A stretch of DNA of 17,359 nucleotides from JBBRYB01 sp038238115 (GTDB lineage Bacteria; Actinomycetota; Actinomycetes; Propionibacteriales; Nocardioidaceae): positions 1 through 17,359 of the forward strand of contig JBBRYB010000057.1 of the NCBI GenBank assembly GCA_038238115.1, given 5' to 3'. Made by a program: the position numbers and the translations under genes. The notes under the pieces were generated by a model, which searched no databases, was not told where the DNA came from, and saw nothing but the letters and a program-made list of their open reading frames with translations. Positions 14,546 through 17,359 of the stretch are shown in pieces (within the stretch, counting starts at the first letter, position 1; each line of letters begins with the position of its first letter).

Positions 14546-15157
14546 TCAGCCTCCGCTCGGACGACGCGGCGGCTTCGGACGATGCGGCAGCAACAGCGGT
14601 AGCCGGTGCAACCGCACGCTGCTCAACACCCCCGCGCCGACCTGTGCTGTCAGGTAGGTACAGAACAGCTGGCGTCTGCGGTCGGTCGGCGAGCCCGGGT
14701 TGAGCAGGCGAAGCCCGGTGTCGGTGGTGGTGTCCCACGGAATGTGGCTGTGGCCGAAGACGAGCACGTCGAGGTCGGGAAAGCGCTTCGCGCATCGGCG
14801 CTCCCGCCCCGCCGCCGCACCTGTCTCGTGCACGACTCCCCAGCGCAGACCGCCAAGCTCGGCTCGAGCCACTTCGGGCAGCCGTCGGCGCAGTGACGGG
14901 CCGTCGTTGTTGCCGTACACGCCGACCAGGCCTTTGACGCGGTCCTCCAGCTCGTCGAGAAGCGCAACGTCCACCCAGTCACCGGCGTGGAGCACGACGT
15001 CCGCCACGCCGACGGCCGCCCACAACTGCTCGGGCAGCCTCAAGGCGCGGTTCGGCACGTGGGTGTCTGTCATGATGACCAGCCGCAGTTGCGCGTCGCA
15101 GGTCGGCATACTCGCTACCGATCCTTGCTTTCCTGGTGAGCCTTGGTCGCTGGTCAC
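14546..15157 (-). CDS. Metallophosphoesterase, YfcE/MJ0936-like
   Basis: A 203-residue cytoplasmic phosphodiesterase of the calcineurin-like superfamily. All dinuclear-metal motifs are present from the GTG start: DTH (31-33), HAGD (57-60), YGNNDG (81-86), VVHETG with H110, and FGHSHIP with H136 and H138, then NPGS (153-156). The C-terminal 25 residues are Pro/Arg-rich beyond the usual fold. The GTG at 15157 overlaps the TGA of the oxidoreductase gene by 4 nt (GTGA), which favours coupling. The ATG at 15109 would start closer to the first beta-strand and is the alternative. The natural substrate of this branch is not known, though members cleave model phosphodiesters. Confidence 0.9.
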   Translation of the reverse strand: MTSDQGSPGKQGSVASMPTCDAQLRLVIMTDTHVPNRALRLPEQLWAAVGVADVVLHAGDWVDVALLDELEDRVKGLVGVYGNNDGPSLRRRLPEVARAELGGLRWGVVHETGAAAGRERRCAKRFPDLDVLVFGHSHIPWDTTTDTGLRLLNPGSPTDRRRQLFCTYLTAQVGAGVLSSVRLHRLPLLLPHRPKPPRRPSGG

Positions 15158-16017
15158 GTGATTCGGGGACGGACGCTGGTGAAGACCGCGGCCATGTCAT
15201 CGTGGCCGTGTCCGTCGGAGCTCGCGCGGGCGTAGAACCCTCGAAGTGAGGTGAGGAGCGTGTCGTCCACGCCGGCCTCCCGCGCGGCCGCCCGGATGAG
15301 GTCGACATCTTTGATCACGCCGTCGACCTCGAAGGAAGGCGCGAACGCGCCCGCCAGCATGGCCTTGCCCTTGACGTGTGCGTACGCACAGTCCGTCGGC
15401 CCGCCCTCGAGCGCGTCGAGGAAAAGTGTGGGGTGCAGTCCGAGGCCCTGCACCAACGCGAGGGACTGAGCGGTCGCGACGGTGATCGAGGCGATCCACG
15501 CGTTGCAGGCAAGCTTGAGCGCGGTCGCCTGGCCGACGTCCGGCCCGGCCCAGACGACTTTCGACGACATGGCCTCGAAGACATGCGCCAACCGGTCGGC
15601 GTGACCGCGGTCTCCTGAGACCAGGAGCACCAGCTTGCCCTGCTCGGCGGGGGCTCTGGTGCCGAGCATCATGGCTTCCACCAGGGCGACGTCGTGGCTG
15701 TCAGCCAGTTCGCGGACCTGCTCGGCGCCCTCCAGCCCGATCGTCGACGCCTGCATCCAGACGACCGACTCGTCCAGCTCGTCGACAACGCCCGACATCA
15801 CCTCGAGCACCGCGTCGGCGTCGAACAGCGTGGTGATGACGATGTCGGCATCGCGTACGGCGTCTGCCGCAGACGTCGCCACCATTGCGCCCACCTCGGC
15901 CAAAGGCGCCGCCTTGTCGTGGTTGCGGTTCCATACAGTCACGTCGAACTTGTCGCGCAGCAGCGACCGGGCCACGCCCGCGCCCATGATCCCAGTGCCG
16001 AGCACCGTCACGTTCAT
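15154..16017 (-). CDS. NAD(P)-dependent oxidoreductase, HIBADH/6PGDH type
   Basis: A 287-residue beta-hydroxyacid dehydrogenase-like enzyme. The Rossmann motif GTGIMGAGVA lies at 7-16, followed by VWNRNHDKA, which holds the cofactor-selecting region (Asn-Arg rather than Asp suggests NADP). The substrate loop STIG is at 91-94, the catalytic Lys is K168 with N172 in ALKLACNAW, and the conserved KD pair is at 236-237 in the C-terminal helical domain. The usual DAPVSGG motif is replaced by VEAMMLGTRAP, so it is not a standard 3-hydroxyisobutyrate dehydrogenase; glyoxylate/succinic-semialdehyde reductase or imine-reductase-like activity is possible. The start at 16017 has GAAGGG 8 nt upstream. Longer open frames upstream overlap the carbonic anhydrase gene and are shadows. 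Confidence 0.9.
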   Translation of the reverse strand: MNVTVLGTGIMGAGVARSLLRDKFDVTVWNRNHDKAAPLAEVGAMVATSAADAVRDADIVITTLFDADAVLEVMSGVVDELDESVVWMQASTIGLEGAEQVRELADSHDVALVEAMMLGTRAPAEQGKLVLLVSGDRGHADRLAHVFEAMSSKVVWAGPDVGQATALKLACNAWIASITVATAQSLALVQGLGLHPTLFLDALEGGPTDCAYAHVKGKAMLAGAFAPSFEVDGVIKDVDLIRAAAREAGVDDTLLTSLRGFYARASSDGHGHDDMAAVFTSVRPRIT

Positions 16018-16103
16018 GCTGCCTACCCTTCTGTCGCGAGGGTCGTACCCATCCTCGCGGCAAGTCGGCGCAAAACGTTGGTCTCGGCGCAATCGGCGCA
16101 CGC

Positions 16104-16610
16104 TCAGACCACCAGCGACGACGAGGCGACGCTGATCGCTCCGGTGCTGACGTCGTACACGCATCCGACGACCGGCAACCCGGCCGGGAGGTATGGCCAG
16201 CTGCGGATTCGCTGCACGTCGAGGTCGAGCGCCTCGCCCTGGTTGCTCGTCGTGCCGAACTCCAGGCTTCGGGTGTCCACGCCACGCGCGAGGATCTGGG
16301 CATGGATCGCCTCGTCGCTGACGCCGGTCATCCGGCAGTCGGTGTGGGCGATCACCATTACCCGGGTGACGTCGAGCAGGTGCACGGCGAGGACAAGCGT
16401 GCGCAGGACGTCGTGGGTGACGCGAGCCCCTGCGTTGCGCAGGATCTTCGCATCTCCGGGGCGCAGCCCGAGCATGTCCAGTGGAGAGATGCGGGAGTCC
16501 ATGCAGGTGACGACGGCGAGTCCGCAGGAGGCCGTGCCGGACAGTCCCGCGCCAGTGAAGTCGCGGCTGTAGCTGGCGTTGGCGGCCAGCACGTCGTCGA
16601 AGGGCTCCAT
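16104..16610 (-). CDS. Beta-class carbonic anhydrase
   Basis: A 168-residue zinc enzyme interconverting carbon dioxide and bicarbonate in the cytoplasm. Zinc and catalytic residues are visible: CMDSR gives the first Cys and the catalytic Asp-Arg dyad, and HTDC gives the second His/Cys pair. The length, the early LAANASYSRDF helix and the closing VYDVSTGAISV strand match the short mycobacterial-type beta carbonic anhydrases. ATG at 16610 is chosen; a GTG two codons upstream is equally possible and neither has a strong ribosome binding site. It lies 86 bp upstream of the oxidoreductase gene on the same strand and may be co-transcribed, though no shared pathway is evident. Confidence 0.93.
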   Translation of the reverse strand: MEPFDDVLAANASYSRDFTGAGLSGTASCGLAVVTCMDSRISPLDMLGLRPGDAKILRNAGARVTHDVLRTLVLAVHLLDVTRVMVIAHTDCRMTGVSDEAIHAQILARGVDTRSLEFGTTSNQGEALDLDVQRIRSWPYLPAGLPVVGCVYDVSTGAISVASSSLVV

Positions 16611-16700
16611 GCCCACATTTCACCAGAGCGTCCCGCCGGCCTCGCGACGGGTGGCCGGCCGGCCCTCCCCAGACCGTCTCGCCGGGAGACGATAGCTGTC

Positions 16701-16745
16701 ATGCAGCTCGGACTCGCGGTGCCGATCCACCTCCCCAGCTCATGA
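16701..16745 (+). pseudogene. Possible 5' stub of a luciferase-like oxidoreductase gene
   Basis: A 14-codon frame, ATG to TGA, encodes MQLGLAVPIHLPSS. The first residues look like the opening strand of LLM-class F420-dependent oxidoreductases (MxLGLxxP). GATAGCTGTC lies directly upstream and could be a leaderless -10. The frame ends just where the opposing phosphotransferase remnant begins. It could be a truncated gene start or chance. Confidence 0.2.
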
Positions 16746-17095
16746 GTCCTCCAGATGGCGACGGGCGTCGTCGAGGCCTCGCCGGTTCGCGCCCACGTCG
16801 GCGATCCCGGTGAGGTCGTTTGGTCATGACGCGACGCGCGAAGTAGTCGGCCTGCACCGCCCATCGGAACCTGAGCATCGCCTCTGAGACCCGAGTCGAT
16901 CTCGCCGGCGCTGACGAGCCCGAGGTCGAGGTAGGCGTCCAGCAGGGCGGCCGCACCCTGCGGGCCGCCGACATACATGACGGCACTCGCCAGGTTCATG
17001 GAGCAGTGGCCCATAGAAGCAGCTGGACCAGTCGATCAGGCCGCGCGATCGCGTCCCCGACGACCACAAGAACGCCTCCGGGTCCTGCACTGCCA
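16740..17095 (-). pseudogene. APH-like phosphotransferase 3' fragment with three frameshifts
   Basis: The C-terminal part of an aminoglycoside-phosphotransferase-fold (PF01636) protein. Read across frames it gives DPEAFLWSSGTRSRGLIDWS (with the metal-binding D of the GLIDW motif), SCFYGPLLHD, LASAVMYVGGPQGAAALLDA, then EAMLRFRWAVQADYFARRV and NDLTGIADVGANRRGLDDAR before the TGA at 16740. Three single-base insertions, all an A on the coding strand, break it: near 17002 (GAACC), near 16890 (CTCAGAG) and near 16829 (CCAAACG). The N-lobe and the HxDxxxxN catalytic loop are missing. No active kinase can be made. Confidence 0.7.
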
Positions 17096-17359
17096 GCAGA
17101 CCCGCGTTGCCCAGACACTGGCTGCGGTTGGAGCCGGCTTGGTCGCGCAGGCGCCGGACGTCGACACCGGTGCCGGTGCCATACGGGATCCGTTGCGCCG
17201 CGCCCAGCAACATCAGCCCGCTGCCGTAGCCGAGATCCAGCACATCTTCGTCGCCTCGCAGGTTGAGACCGTCGAGAAGCCGGTCGCGTACCCGGATCTT
17301 GCCGGCTCGCGAGCTGTAGACCATGAGGCTCGCCGATACGAGCCCCAGCACCAAGGCCC
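17096..17359 (-). pseudogene. Membrane-anchored SAM-methyltransferase 5' fragment, runs off the edge
   Basis: The visible part has the end of a hydrophobic segment (LGLVSASLMVYSSRAGK), a helix RVRDRLLDGLNLRGDE, and SAM motif I VLDLGYGSGLMLLGAA (usually VLDVGCGxG), followed by GVDVRRLRDQAGSNRSQCLG and NAGLLAV. It then joins the phosphotransferase remnant in frame at about 17095. The second half of the methyltransferase, with the substrate side, is absent. The frame is open to the right edge, so the true start is outside the window. Confidence 0.65.

Noticed and set aside
1..17359. CRISPR array, rRNA, complete tRNA, toxin-antitoxin or defence system
   Set aside because: No regularly spaced direct repeats of suitable length, no rRNA-like segment, no full tRNA fold, and no recognisable defence or toxin genes were found on either strand.

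Overview
The window is high-GC DNA with actinobacterial traits. These include a SigE-family ECF sigma factor, a trace of a mycothiol-dependent enzyme family, an LtrA homologue, DUF6221, a Tat-exported GH10 xylanase and TANNNT-type leaderless promoters. I cannot name the genus. All calls come from reading the sequence; no database search was run.

Layout. (1) Positions 1-1577 look like the right end of an integrated element. Small minus-strand accessory genes (HTH protein, DUF6221 protein, one-TM protein) are followed by a hairpin, three helically phased GGGGCACA-type repeats, and the 3' half of a tRNA-Arg(CCT) gene whose 5' half is missing. This is the expected scar of tRNA-site integration. 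The complete tRNA and the integrase would lie to the left, outside the window. (2) 2063-3744 is a translationally coupled ECF sigma factor and single-TM partner, the likely anti-sigma or sensor, with a candidate promoter. (3) 3745-10100 alternates intact single genes (DUF2071/YqjF protein, secreted glycerophosphodiester phosphodiesterase, VOC protein) with debris: an IS3-family orfA remnant ending beside a long palindrome, a frameshifted HTH gene, a frameshifted ltrA, and a methyltransferase/maleylpyruvate-isomerase chimera with several frameshifts. (4) 10266-13096 holds a Tat-exported GH10 xylanase and an MFS sugar-porter-like transporter on the plus strand. The transporter gene converges on, and overlaps by 8 bp, (5) a minus-strand group: GT4 glycosyltransferase, metallophosphoesterase, HIBADH-type NAD(P)-dependent oxidoreductase and beta-carbonic anhydrase. 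(6) 16701-17359 is another decay zone: a possible tiny 5' stub of a luciferase-like oxidoreductase, the 3' part of an aminoglycoside-phosphotransferase-like gene with three +1 frameshifts, fused to the 5' part of a membrane-anchored methyltransferase gene that runs off the right edge.

How the parts relate. The sigma factor and its membrane partner form one envelope-signalling unit. The xylanase and transporter may form a xylan-use pair, inferred only from adjacency. The oxidoreductase and phosphoesterase overlap by 4 nt and are probably co-transcribed; the other neighbours share no clear pathway.

I found no convincing new multi-gene system and no CRISPR array. The most interesting signals are the tRNA-Arg attachment scar with phased repeats, and two independent chimeric pseudogenes that each join a methyltransferase 5' piece to another gene's 3' piece. 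They sit among long genes without frameshifts, which argues against simple sequencing noise.
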